Of a stretch of DNA of 48,889 bases, positions 32,865-40,853 are shown in pieces (within the stretch, counting starts at the first letter, position 1; each line of letters begins with the position of its first letter). The notes beneath the pieces were generated by a model. The model worked only from the letters and a program-made list of their open reading frames with translations, was not told the DNA's origin and made no database searches. Source of the stretch: an uncultured Paracoccaceae bacterium (GTDB taxonomy: Bacteria; Pseudomonadota; Alphaproteobacteria; Rhodobacterales; Rhodobacteraceae); the NCBI GenBank assembly GCA_913041145.1, contig CAJWHE010000015.1, positions 1-48,889 of the forward strand, read 5' to 3'. The translations under genes were made by a program, and so were the position numbers.

Positions 32865-33821
32865 ATGAAAAACCATCAACCAAAAAATCAACCCTTAGGA
32901 GGAAATGTGCACCCCAGATTTTCCGGACCAGGAACTTTCATGAGGCTTCCATCAACAGACGACTTGAAAGGTTTGGACGTAGCATTTCTTGGGATACCCA
33001 TGGATATAGGGACTAGTTGGAGATCGGGCACTAGATTCGGCCCAAAACAAATTAGAGCCGAAAGTAATATGTTAAGACCTTACAATATGTGGACAAAAGC
33101 TGCGCCTTTTGATCATTTGAACTGTGCAGATATTGGAGATATTGCGATAAATACTTTTGACTTAAAGGACACAGTTATCCGTATTGCGTCTTTTTATGAA
33201 GATTTACTAAAGTATCCTTTAGTTCCAATGGCTATGGGAGGGGACCATACCTTAACATTACCAATATTAAGGTCAATTAAGAAAAAGTATGGACCAGTAG
33301 CGTTAATCCACATAGATGCACATGCGGATATTAACGATGAAATGTTTGGCGAGAAAATTGCGCATGGAACACCCTTCCGGCGGGCATACGAGGAAGGCTT
33401 AATTGACCCCAACCTTGTTTATCAAATTGGCGTACGTGGTACTGGATATTCAGCACGCGATTTTGATGAAGCTAGAGATTGGGGGTTTAAAGTAATACAA
33501 GCAGAAGAAATTTGGCATAAATCTTTGTTGCCTCTAGGAGAAAGAGTAAAAAATGATTTGAGACACTCACCGGTTTATATATCATTTGATATTGACAGTC
33601 TTGATCCAGCATATGCGCCTGGAACTGGTACTCCTGAAATTGGAGGTCTTACAACCCCTCAGGCAATTGAGTTGATAAGAAGTCTTTCTGGGCTGAATAT
33701 TGTTGGTTGCGACTTGGTAGAAGTGTCACCTCCCTATGATCCATCAGGAAACACAGCTCTCACAGCAGCAAACATATTGTATGAAATGTTATGTATTCTT
33801 CCAAATGTGGAAAGTAAGTAG
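32865..33821 (+). CDS. Agmatinase / ureohydrolase family enzyme
   Basis: From ATG 32865 the protein is 318 residues. It has the arginase-superfamily manganese ligands MGGDHTLT (His128), IHIDAHADIND (Asp151, His153, Asp155) and YISFDIDSLDPAYAPGTGTPE (Asp242, Asp244). The frame contains an earlier ATG (32811), but TTGGAG sits five bases before 32865 and nothing similar precedes 32811. Family members hydrolyse a guanidino group to urea plus an amine (agmatine, guanidinobutyrate, guanidinopropionate) or free guanidine. The PGTGTPE segment and overall length suit agmatinase/guanidinobutyrase. No urease or putrescine gene is near. An esterase and a hydroxyproline-type enzyme follow on the same strand. 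Confidence 0.9.
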   Translation: MKNHQPKNQPLGGNVHPRFSGPGTFMRLPSTDDLKGLDVAFLGIPMDIGTSWRSGTRFGPKQIRAESNMLRPYNMWTKAAPFDHLNCADIGDIAINTFDLKDTVIRIASFYEDLLKYPLVPMAMGGDHTLTLPILRSIKKKYGPVALIHIDAHADINDEMFGEKIAHGTPFRRAYEEGLIDPNLVYQIGVRGTGYSARDFDEARDWGFKVIQAEEIWHKSLLPLGERVKNDLRHSPVYISFDIDSLDPAYAPGTGTPEIGGLTTPQAIELIRSLSGLNIVGCDLVEVSPPYDPSGNTALTAANILYEMLCILPNVESK

Positions 33822-33860
33822 CTGAACACTGACTGACTTATTAATAATGAGAGATTAAAA

Positions 33861-34811
33861 ATGCAAAAAAATCCGTTTAAAAAATCATCAATTTTAAAGA
33901 AGGATCTTGAGCTTCTTGAAGCTATCAAAAAAGACCAGCTCGAAAGACCTAGGTTGCAAGATGTGCCAATCCCGCTAGCTAGAAAAGCAAGAGATACTGG
34001 TGAAGGAACATTCCCTTCATATCCAGCAAACCCAGAAGCAGTAGACCTTGACATAGGTTCAACAAATGGTGGCCCAGGTATTGTTAGATTAACTTATCCA
34101 AAATCAGATCCAATTGGGGTTTATATTCATATTCATGGGGGAGGTTTTACGTTTGGAAGACCTTGGCATCAGGATTGGCGAATGAAAAAAATTGCTGACA
34201 CAGTGGGTTGTATTACTGCCTCAATACAATATCGCCTAACCCCAGAAAATCCCTGGCCAGCATGCTTAGATGACTGTGAAGTAGCTGCTGACTGGATCAT
34301 AAAATCTTGCAATAATAAGTTTGGTACAGATAAACTAATTATTGGAGGCGAAAGTGCAGGAGCTCATTTAAGTGCCGCTACACTGCTCAGGCTTAAGAAA
34401 AGAAATAAAATAGATCAATTTGTTGGAGCTTTATTAACATACGGCTGGTTTGATGCGAACTTAACTCCATCTGCTGCAAATTGGGGTGATGAGCCGTTAG
34501 TTCTATCAACGCCATTATTAAATTTCTTTATTAAGAATTTAAACTTAAAAAATCTTTCTAAAAATGATCCTTATTTGTCTCCACTTCATGCTGACTTATG
34601 TGAGTTGCCAGAGGCATTATTTCAATGTGGTACGCTTGATCCTCTAGTGGATGATACAAGTTTTATGGCTGCCAGGTGGAAATCAGCAGGAAATGACGCA
34701 ACCACTATCTGGTATCCTGGTGGAGTACATGGTTTTGATATTTTCGATAGCGAGTTAGCAAAATGCGCTTTAAATGATGTTACAAATTTTTTAAAAAGAA
34801 AATTTTCTTAA
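33861..34811 (+). CDS. Alpha/beta hydrolase, hormone-sensitive-lipase-like esterase
   Basis: The 316-residue protein has the HSL (family IV) esterase features. The oxyanion motif HIHGGGFTFGR is at 90-100, YRLTPENPWPACLDD follows, and the nucleophile elbow is GGESAGAH with Ser165. The acid is in CGTLDPLVDD and the histidine in GGVHGFD. It should hydrolyse short-chain esters or amides in the cytoplasm. It sits 39 bases after the ureohydrolase and 33 bases before the hydroxyproline-dehydratase-like gene on the same strand, so the three may form one transcript. What ester would connect them is unclear. Confidence 0.9.
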   Translation: MQKNPFKKSSILKKDLELLEAIKKDQLERPRLQDVPIPLARKARDTGEGTFPSYPANPEAVDLDIGSTNGGPGIVRLTYPKSDPIGVYIHIHGGGFTFGRPWHQDWRMKKIADTVGCITASIQYRLTPENPWPACLDDCEVAADWIIKSCNNKFGTDKLIIGGESAGAHLSAATLLRLKKRNKIDQFVGALLTYGWFDANLTPSAANWGDEPLVLSTPLLNFFIKNLNLKNLSKNDPYLSPLHADLCELPEALFQCGTLDPLVDDTSFMAARWKSAGNDATTIWYPGGVHGFDIFDSELAKCALNDVTNFLKRKFS

Positions 34812-34844
34812 AAACAGACAGTTATAAAAAGGTGACATTTCAGT

Positions 34845-35876
34845 ATGAACAATACAAATACAATACATGTGGTCTCCTGTCATGCGGAGGGTGAAGTTGG
34901 TGATGTAATAGTTGATGGTGTAGCACCACCACCTGGAGACACAATTTGGGATCAAAGGACCTGGATTGATAACGACCAAACTCTTCGTAACTATGTCTTA
35001 AATGAACCTCGCGGAGGAGTTTTCAGACATGTTAACTTACTAGTACCAGCAAAAAACCCTCAAGCGGACATGGGCTGGATAATAATGGAACCTGAGCATA
35101 CTCCTCCGATGTCTGGATCAAACAGTATTTGCGTGGCAACAGTACTTCTGGAGACTGGTATAATAAAAATGGTTGAACCAGTTACAACTCTTACACTTGA
35201 GGCTCCTGGAGGACTAGTAAGAATTCAGGCCAATTGTAAAAATGGAAAAGCTGAATCAATTTCAGTTGTAAACCTAGACTCGTTTGTGGATCGATTAAAT
35301 GTCGAGTTGATTGTGCCAGAGTTAGGTTCAATTTTTGTTGATACAGCTTATGGTGGTGACAGCTTTGTGATAGTAGATGCCGAAAAATTAGGCTTTAAAT
35401 TAGTAGGATCAGAAGCAAAAGAGCTCGCTGAACTTGGTGTAAAAATAACAAAATACGCTAATGAGCAAATTGGATTCAATCACCCCACAAATAAAAGTTG
35501 GAACCATATTTCTTTTTGTTTGTTTGCTGGAAAAATAAATAGAGAAGGAAATAAATTATTTGCAAAATCGGCAGTTGCTGTTGAACCAGGAAAAATAGAC
35601 AGGTCGCCCACTGGTACGGCCGTATCAGCTAGAATGGCTTTACTCTATAGTAACGGGGTTATGAAAAAGAATGAGATTTTAGAGTGCGAGTCCATTATTG
35701 GCTCTAAATTCACTGGAAAAATTTTAAGGGAATCTTTCATAGGCAATGTAGCAAGCATAACTCCCGAAATTACAGGGAGAGCTTGGATAACTGGGACGCA
35801 CCAATACACTTTGGATCCTACAGATCCCTGGCCTACTGGGTATCGTCTCTCAGATACCTGGCCCATGCCAGAATAA
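34845..35876 (+). CDS. Proline racemase superfamily protein with Ser/Thr active site, probable trans-3-hydroxy-L-proline dehydratase
   Basis: The 343-residue protein aligns with proline racemase and 4-hydroxyproline epimerase, but the two catalytic cysteines are replaced. The first is Ser90 in [17 protein letters not shown] and the second is Thr256 in [18 protein letters not shown]. Thr at the second site is the mark of trans-3-hydroxy-L-proline dehydratases, which remove water from 3-hydroxyproline to give pyrroline-2-carboxylate instead of epimerising. GDSFVIVDA and the EPGKIDRSP segment confirm the fold. A good AAGGTGA lies upstream of the ATG. Hydroxyprolines are released from algal and animal proteins, which fits a marine scavenger. 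No pyrroline-2-carboxylate reductase is visible nearby, although the OCD-family gene at the window start belongs to a family with such enzymes. Confidence 0.85.
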   Translation: MNNTNTIHVVSCHAEGEVGDVIVDGVAPPPGDTIWDQRTWIDNDQTLRNYVLNEPRGGVFRHVNLLVPAKNPQADMGWIIMEPEHTPPMSGSNSICVATVLLETGIIKMVEPVTTLTLEAPGGLVRIQANCKNGKAESISVVNLDSFVDRLNVELIVPELGSIFVDTAYGGDSFVIVDAEKLGFKLVGSEAKELAELGVKITKYANEQIGFNHPTNKSWNHISFCLFAGKINREGNKLFAKSAVAVEPGKIDRSPTGTAVSARMALLYSNGVMKKNEILECESIIGSKFTGKILRESFIGNVASITPEITGRAWITGTHQYTLDPTDPWPTGYRLSDTWPMPE

Positions 35877-35906
35877 AAAAGTGCCCGCAAGATAACTCAC
35901 GGACAC
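35875..35906 (-). terminator. Terminator at the end of the Liv operon
   Basis: GTGCCCG (35881-35887) and CGGACAC (35900-35906) pair with one mismatch around a 12-base loop, and on the minus strand six T residues follow (35880-35875). It lies 43 bases after the substrate-binding protein stop and a few bases from the end of the converging gene, so it may serve both. The stem is short, hence moderate confidence. Confidence 0.45.
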
Positions 35907-35948
35907 AAATTTTAAGTTAAATGTTTTTTTGTTAGTTAGATAAATTAA

Positions 35949-37142
35949 CTATTTAATTATCTTTCCAACCCAAACACCATCTTTAACAACACTAGCTGAG
36001 AAATCTCCAGCAACGTCTCCGTTTGCATCAAAATCTTGTGGTCCGGATCCGCCATTATAGTTAATGTCTCCACCTGCGGCTATAATCTTTTTAGCCTTTG
36101 CCCACTCACCAGGGAGAATTACTTCTCCAGATCCATTTCCGATTGCTCTTAAAGCACCAGCAATTAGGTCTCTATTTGCTGAACCAGCTTTTTCGATAGC
36201 TAACGCCATCATAAATGCGGCATCATAGGAATTTGGTACAAATGGCCCTAACGGGTTTAAGTCAGCCGCCGCAGCAAGAGCGCTCCACGCAGCATAACCA
36301 GGAGTCGATTCATCTGAAGTAGATGTAGTGAAAGTGGCATTAGTAAGATTTTCAGCACCTAATTGGTCGATAACTTCCTGAGCCAGCATTCCATCAGCAC
36401 CCAAGAATGTTGAGAATGCTCCAGTTTCCATAGCGTTTCGCATAAGTGTAATACCACCTGAACCGTAATAAGCAAACAATGCTAGGTTTTCAGTATTTGC
36501 TCCAAGAGTTGCAACTTCAGATCTATAAGAGGCTTTATTTGGCTCGTGAGCTTCATTTAAATGAATTTTACCACCGTTCGCCGCGTAATGTTCAGCAAAT
36601 ACGGCTGCTAAACCAGCATTATAATCGTCGTTTGCATAGGAAACTGACATATCAGTAATACCTTTTGCAAGAGCCAACTCTGCTAATGCCACACCTTGAT
36701 AGGCGTCGGAAGCAGCAGTTCTAAAAACTAAATCAGTTCCAGTTTCCATGTTTGATATAGCGGGAGCCGAAGCTGAAACAGACAAGGTTACAACTCCAGC
36801 AGGAATTGAAACAGATTCTGCTTGAGCTATAGTGCCTCCAGAACAAACAGGGCCAACGATGCCAACAACACCACTAACGTTAATTAGCTTAGTCACTGCG
36901 TCAACACCAGCAACTGGGTCGCACATGGAGTCTGCTCGTACAATAACGTACTCTTCGCCACTTGCGAACATTCCACCTTGCTCGTTTATGTGTTTTTCAG
37001 CTAAGTCAACTGCTAACGCCATTGGCGCAACTAAGTCCGGAATTGGACCAGTCATTGCCATTGGATTGCCAACTTTTACATCAGCATTTGCTCCACTAAC
37101 TACCACTAAGGCAGCAATGCAGCTATAGATTGATTTTCTCAT
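35949..37142 (-). CDS. Branched-chain amino acid type ABC transporter substrate-binding protein
   Basis: The 397-residue protein starts with a Sec-type signal (MRKS, hydrophobic run, SGANA|DV near residue 20). It continues VKVGNPMAMTGPIPDLVAPMALAVDLAEKHINEQGG, the opening of Peripla_BP_6 proteins. GIVGPVCSGGTIAQA is the ligand-binding Gly-Ser region, and YDAAFMMALAIEKAGS marks the second lobe. AAGGAG precedes the ATG. It is the last gene of a five-gene cassette and follows the permeases by 33 bases. LivK-like proteins bind branched-chain amino acids, amides, urea or aromatic acids. The DMGDH-like neighbours point to a methylated amino compound, but that is inference. Confidence 0.92.
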   Translation of the reverse strand: MRKSIYSCIAALVVVSGANADVKVGNPMAMTGPIPDLVAPMALAVDLAEKHINEQGGMFASGEEYVIVRADSMCDPVAGVDAVTKLINVSGVVGIVGPVCSGGTIAQAESVSIPAGVVTLSVSASAPAISNMETGTDLVFRTAASDAYQGVALAELALAKGITDMSVSYANDDYNAGLAAVFAEHYAANGGKIHLNEAHEPNKASYRSEVATLGANTENLALFAYYGSGGITLMRNAMETGAFSTFLGADGMLAQEVIDQLGAENLTNATFTTSTSDESTPGYAAWSALAAAADLNPLGPFVPNSYDAAFMMALAIEKAGSANRDLIAGALRAIGNGSGEVILPGEWAKAKKIIAAGGDINYNGGSGPQDFDANGDVAGDFSASVVKDGVWVGKIIK

Positions 37143-37175
37143 AATATTACTCCTTCATTATAACCCACGTTATCG

Positions 37176-38240
37176 TTATGTTTTACTGGAAGCGGTGGGC
37201 CGCGATTCCGGTAATATTCCTAAAGGGTACTTTTGAAGTATGTATTGCAACAGTAACCCTATAAGTAGCATACGTAAATATCCAGCTCTAGTAGAGAGAA
37301 TACCCACATGAATATTAGTAAAGTCATCTATCACATTAATGCCAACATTAATAACAATTTCACTAGCTGACCAAATTACCCAAATTAGAAAAGAACCAAG
37401 AATAGCACCACGATTATTTCCAGAGCCACCAGCAATTAACATTACCCAAACTAGAAAAGTAAGTTTTGATGGATCAAAGGTGTTAGTTGGTTCTATAAGA
37501 CGCAGGTGCATGGCTAACACTGCTCCAGCTAGGCCCATAATCATAGATCCTAAAATAAAAGCCTCAATACGCCTGCCAGTAACATTTTTTCCTGCTGCAT
37601 GAGCTGCTGGCTCATTTTCTCTAATAGCAGTCATCATTCTACCCCAAGGAGAAAGACGAAGCTTTTCTAATAATCTATATACGACATAAACAGCTATGAT
37701 AATTGACAAGGCAAAACATGGCTGCCACCACCATCTAGGTAGAGAAGAAAAAATTGATTGCCAAGTTTCTGCTGATGCAAACCAAGACATTGGCCAATCA
37801 TTATAAAACCGCTCTTCCGTGAAATTTTCCCATAATCTTGGGATTTTGTTAATACCTCTTGGTCCGTTAGTGATTTCAGAGTTGTTCTTTAAAACAAGCT
37901 TTATTATCTCTGCGATCCCAATTGTTGCAATTGCAAGATAATCGGACCTAAGCCTTATACAAATAACACCAATAATTGCTGATATAAGCCCAGAGGCGAC
38001 CATTGCTGCCACAATTCCCACCGCAAGAGGTAAGCCAAGTCCTCCGTAATGCAGAGGGCTGGTGTCCGTAGTGAGTAGCGCATATGTATAAGCACCAATA
38101 GACACAAAGCCAGCAATACCAACATTAAAAAGCCCAGCAAAACCCCATTGAACGTTTAAACCAAGCGCTATCAGGGAATATATTCCTCCTACTGCTAGTA
38201 AAGAACAAAAGTACAAAAAATATCCAATTAATTGATCCAT
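37176..38240 (-). CDS. Branched-chain amino acid type ABC transporter permease, LivM-like
   Basis: The 354-residue membrane protein has the LivM signature region. GLFNVGIAGFVSIGAYTYALL follows the first helices, and IRLRSDYLAIATIGIAEIIKLVLKNNSEITNGPRG is the classic LivM stretch. ENEPAAHAAGKNVTGRRIEAFILGS is the coupling loop to the ATPases. Eight or so helices are apparent. Its ATG shares one base with the LivH-like stop (TAATG). It forms the channel heterodimer with LivH. An insertion around residues 130-190 (tryptophan-rich, WENFTEERFYNDWPMSWFA) is longer than in LivM of E. coli but common in alphaproteobacterial members. Confidence 0.93.
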   Translation of the reverse strand: MDQLIGYFLYFCSLLAVGGIYSLIALGLNVQWGFAGLFNVGIAGFVSIGAYTYALLTTDTSPLHYGGLGLPLAVGIVAAMVASGLISAIIGVICIRLRSDYLAIATIGIAEIIKLVLKNNSEITNGPRGINKIPRLWENFTEERFYNDWPMSWFASAETWQSIFSSLPRWWWQPCFALSIIIAVYVVYRLLEKLRLSPWGRMMTAIRENEPAAHAAGKNVTGRRIEAFILGSMIMGLAGAVLAMHLRLIEPTNTFDPSKLTFLVWVMLIAGGSGNNRGAILGSFLIWVIWSASEIVINVGINVIDDFTNIHVGILSTRAGYLRMLLIGLLLQYILQKYPLGILPESRPTASSKT

Positions 38241-39190
38241 TAAAATGTCCGTCCCTTAAAAATACCGCTAGGTCGAACGATTAGCATCACAATCATTATC
38301 GAAAATGCCACACCACTCTTGTAACCTGGGCTTAACAAGGGTGCATCCCCTATCCAAGGGTAAGAAGAGAGTTCTTCAGCTAACCCTATAACTAGACCTC
38401 CTAATACCGCTCCATATGGCTTACCTATCCCGCCCAAAATAGCTGCAGCAAACATAGGAAGTAGCATTCTAAACCCCATAGTTGTCTCTAACATTTGTAT
38501 GTCTGTAGCAAGGAAAACTCCTGCAGCAACGGCACAAGCACCGCCAACTATCCACGTTGCCCTAATAACAACTTCGACATCAATACCAGTTACTAGAGCT
38601 AAGTCAGGACTATCTGACACTGCTCGCATGGCTTTACCAATCCGAGTATACGTTAATAGGTAGCCTAATAGCATTACAATAACCACTGTACCCCCCATTA
38701 TCAAAAAATGCTTATTGGGAACAAGGATCATCATATCCATTGATCCGGTTAGCTCTCTGATAAAGCTATTAGGCTTAGCAATACCTTTTACAAAAGTGAT
38801 TTGATTAGGGCCCCATAAAATTTGGACTAAGCTTCGGATAACCAACATCATGCCAAAACTAGCCATAACAACTTTAATTGTAGGCGCTTTACGAAATGGT
38901 TTGTAAAAAAAACGGTCTACTACAAAAAACACTAAAATCATTAAAAATACGGATGGTATTGCCGCTATTAGGGGATGTAATGCCCAGCCAAACAAAGCTC
39001 CAGTTAGTGCCATGATGGTCCAAGTAACATAAGCACCCGTCATCATAACTTCTCCATGTGCAAAATTTGCAAACCTAAGTATTCCAAATGTTAGTGTTAT
39101 ACCAATTGCCCCAAGAGCATAAATACACCCAAGTACTATCCCTGGGACAAAATAAAAGTTAACAAACTCAAATCCAAAAGACTCCCACAT
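38240..39190 (-). CDS. Branched-chain amino acid type ABC transporter permease, LivH-like
   Basis: The 316-residue permease shows LivH features: GCIYALGAIGITLTFGILRFANFAHGEVMMTGAY near the start and the coupling loop GKAMRAVSDSPDLALVTGIDVEVVIRATWIVGG. The late MLLPMFAAAILGGIGKPYGAVLGGLVIG segment is nearly diagnostic. Seven or eight helices are evident. Three bases separate its start from the LivF-like stop, so it is in the same transcript. With LivM it makes the transmembrane part of an importer for small amino-acid-like solutes. Confidence 0.93.
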   Translation of the reverse strand: MWESFGFEFVNFYFVPGIVLGCIYALGAIGITLTFGILRFANFAHGEVMMTGAYVTWTIMALTGALFGWALHPLIAAIPSVFLMILVFFVVDRFFYKPFRKAPTIKVVMASFGMMLVIRSLVQILWGPNQITFVKGIAKPNSFIRELTGSMDMMILVPNKHFLIMGGTVVIVMLLGYLLTYTRIGKAMRAVSDSPDLALVTGIDVEVVIRATWIVGGACAVAAGVFLATDIQMLETTMGFRMLLPMFAAAILGGIGKPYGAVLGGLVIGLAEELSSYPWIGDAPLLSPGYKSGVAFSIMIVMLIVRPSGIFKGRTF

Positions 39191-39193
39191 TTT

Positions 39194-39916
39194 TTATTCG
39201 CCTCCACCAAGGAACATTCGTGCCACTTCTCGATCGTCAAGCAATTCTTTTCCTGTTCCCTCATACCTATTCGTACCCTCCACTAAGACATATCCCCTAT
39301 TGGCACAGCCAAGTGCTTGTTTCGCATTCTGTTCCACAATCAAAATTGGAACTCCAGAACTATTAATATCCTGAATAGTTGAAAATATTTCTCCTCGATA
39401 CTTTGGTGATAAACCTGCTGTTGGCTCGTCTAATAAAAGAACTTTAGCGTCAACCATTAACGCTTTTGCCATTGCTACCATCTGCCTTTGTCCACCAGAT
39501 AAGGATCCCGCAGCCTGTCGACGTTTTTCTCTTAAATCAGGAAATAAGGTAAACATTTCATCCAATCGCTCCGGTATGCCGTCTGTTCGAGTCCAGGCTC
39601 CCATTTCAAGATTCTCTTGAACGCTAAGGTTTACAAAAACATTATGAGTTTGGGGGACATAACTAATACCCTTAGTAACCACTCGATCTGGTGGTGTATC
39701 TGTAATATCATTTCCGTCTAGGAGAACAGAGCCCTTAGTTATGTTTAAAAGCCCTAGGATTGCCTTTATGGCAGTTGATTTTCCTGCTCCATTTGGACCA
39801 ATAATTGCAACTATCTCTCCCGGTTTTACCTTTAGATTAATTCCATGAAGAATCTCTGATTCACCATAACCAGCAGTAATATTTTTCAACTCTAACGTGA
39901 AGTTGTCAGTATTCAA
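39194..39916 (-). CDS. ABC transporter ATPase, LivF-like
   Basis: The 240-residue protein is a single ABC cassette with Walker A GPNGAGKST, Q-loop VPQTHNVF, signature LSGGQRQMVAMA and Walker B VLLLDEPTAGLSP, then a short tail. It is the shorter of the two ATPases in Liv-type importers, as expected for LivF. It starts with an ATG overlapping the LivG stop by four bases (ATGA). It acts at the inner membrane on the cytoplasmic side with LivG. Confidence 0.93.
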   Translation of the reverse strand: MNTDNFTLELKNITAGYGESEILHGINLKVKPGEIVAIIGPNGAGKSTAIKAILGLLNITKGSVLLDGNDITDTPPDRVVTKGISYVPQTHNVFVNLSVQENLEMGAWTRTDGIPERLDEMFTLFPDLREKRRQAAGSLSGGQRQMVAMAKALMVDAKVLLLDEPTAGLSPKYRGEIFSTIQDINSSGVPILIVEQNAKQALGCANRGYVLVEGTNRYEGTGKELLDDREVARMFLGGGE

Positions 39917-40689
39917 ACCACCCCTCCCCCAAAGTAAGCATCAATTACGCGTTCATCATTTCGAACTGTTTCCATTGCACCTTGCATTAGAATTTGTCCT
40001 TCATTTAGAACAATTACATTATTGCAAAGCTTGGCAATTAAATCCATGTCATGCTCGATAATACAAAATGTATAACCATGCTCTTCGTTTAGAGTACGTA
40101 TCATTTCAATAATTTTTAACATTAATGTTGGGTTAACCCCTGCGCCTGGCTCATCAAGTAAAACACATTTTGAGTCGCCCATCATTGTTCTTCCAAGCTC
40201 AAGTAACTTTTTTTGCCCTCCCGATAAATTTCCGGCCAATTCAGTTTCAACGTGCGTTAATCCTAAAAATTCTAATGTATCTTGCGCTCGGTTTAATACT
40301 TCTGACTCCCTTTTTGCTACTCTAGCAGGAGCAATCCAGTTCATAAAAATATTTTCTCCAAGTTGAGATGGACCAGCAACCATTAAATTTTCCAAACTAG
40401 TCATTTTGGCATATTCATGACTTAGTTGAAAAGTTCTCATTAAACCGCGGTAGTAAAGCTTTTCAGTCTGAAGACCTGTAATATCTTCATCGAACAAGAA
40501 AATTTTTCCTGCAGATGGTTTTTCAGCACCAGCTATCATATTAAAAGTTGTGGTCTTTCCTGCTCCATTTGGACCAATTAGTCCAATAATTTCACCTTCA
40601 GGCACTTCAAAGCTTACTCCCCGGACAGCTTTCAAGCCCCCGTAGTTTTTAGCCAAACCTTCGATGCGTAGCATAGGCTTAGAGCTCAT
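39913..40689 (-). CDS. ABC transporter ATPase, LivG-like
   Basis: The ABC cassette has Walker A GPNGAGKTT, the LivG-specific RTFQLSHEYAKMTSLENLMVA region, signature LSGGQKKLLELG and Walker B CVLLDEPGAGVNP. Gly replaces the usual Thr in DEPxAG, which is normal for this group. The C-terminal VRNDERVIDAYFGGG is the LivG tail that contacts the permeases. The frame opens at 40707, but ATG 40689 has a GGGGGAAG upstream and the other has none, so the product is probably 258 residues. It is the first gene of the livGFHMK-ordered unit, about 165 bases after the DMGDH-like stop, a gap with room for a promoter. Confidence 0.92.
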   Translation of the reverse strand: MSSKPMLRIEGLAKNYGGLKAVRGVSFEVPEGEIIGLIGPNGAGKTTTFNMIAGAEKPSAGKIFLFDEDITGLQTEKLYYRGLMRTFQLSHEYAKMTSLENLMVAGPSQLGENIFMNWIAPARVAKRESEVLNRAQDTLEFLGLTHVETELAGNLSGGQKKLLELGRTMMGDSKCVLLDEPGAGVNPTLMLKIIEMIRTLNEEHGYTFCIIEHDMDLIAKLCNNVIVLNEGQILMQGAMETVRNDERVIDAYFGGGVV

Positions 40690-40853
40690 CTGTTTATCTT
40701 CCCCCATGTTCTTTTAAAATGGAGTAAGAACAACCCCTAAGTCGTGTCATCTACCTAATTAAACTGAAATAATCTAGAGAAATATTCTCCATACCTAAGC
40801 AAATTATTAATTTAAACTAGGTAAAGGTAATTATTTATCTAAAAAACTATAAA

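Noticed and set aside
40792-40823. Nested repeats (TACCTA/TAGGTA around AAATTATTAATTT) between the DMGDH-like gene and livG as an operator
   Set aside because: The arms are short, AT-dominated and not positioned against any promoter I can recognise.
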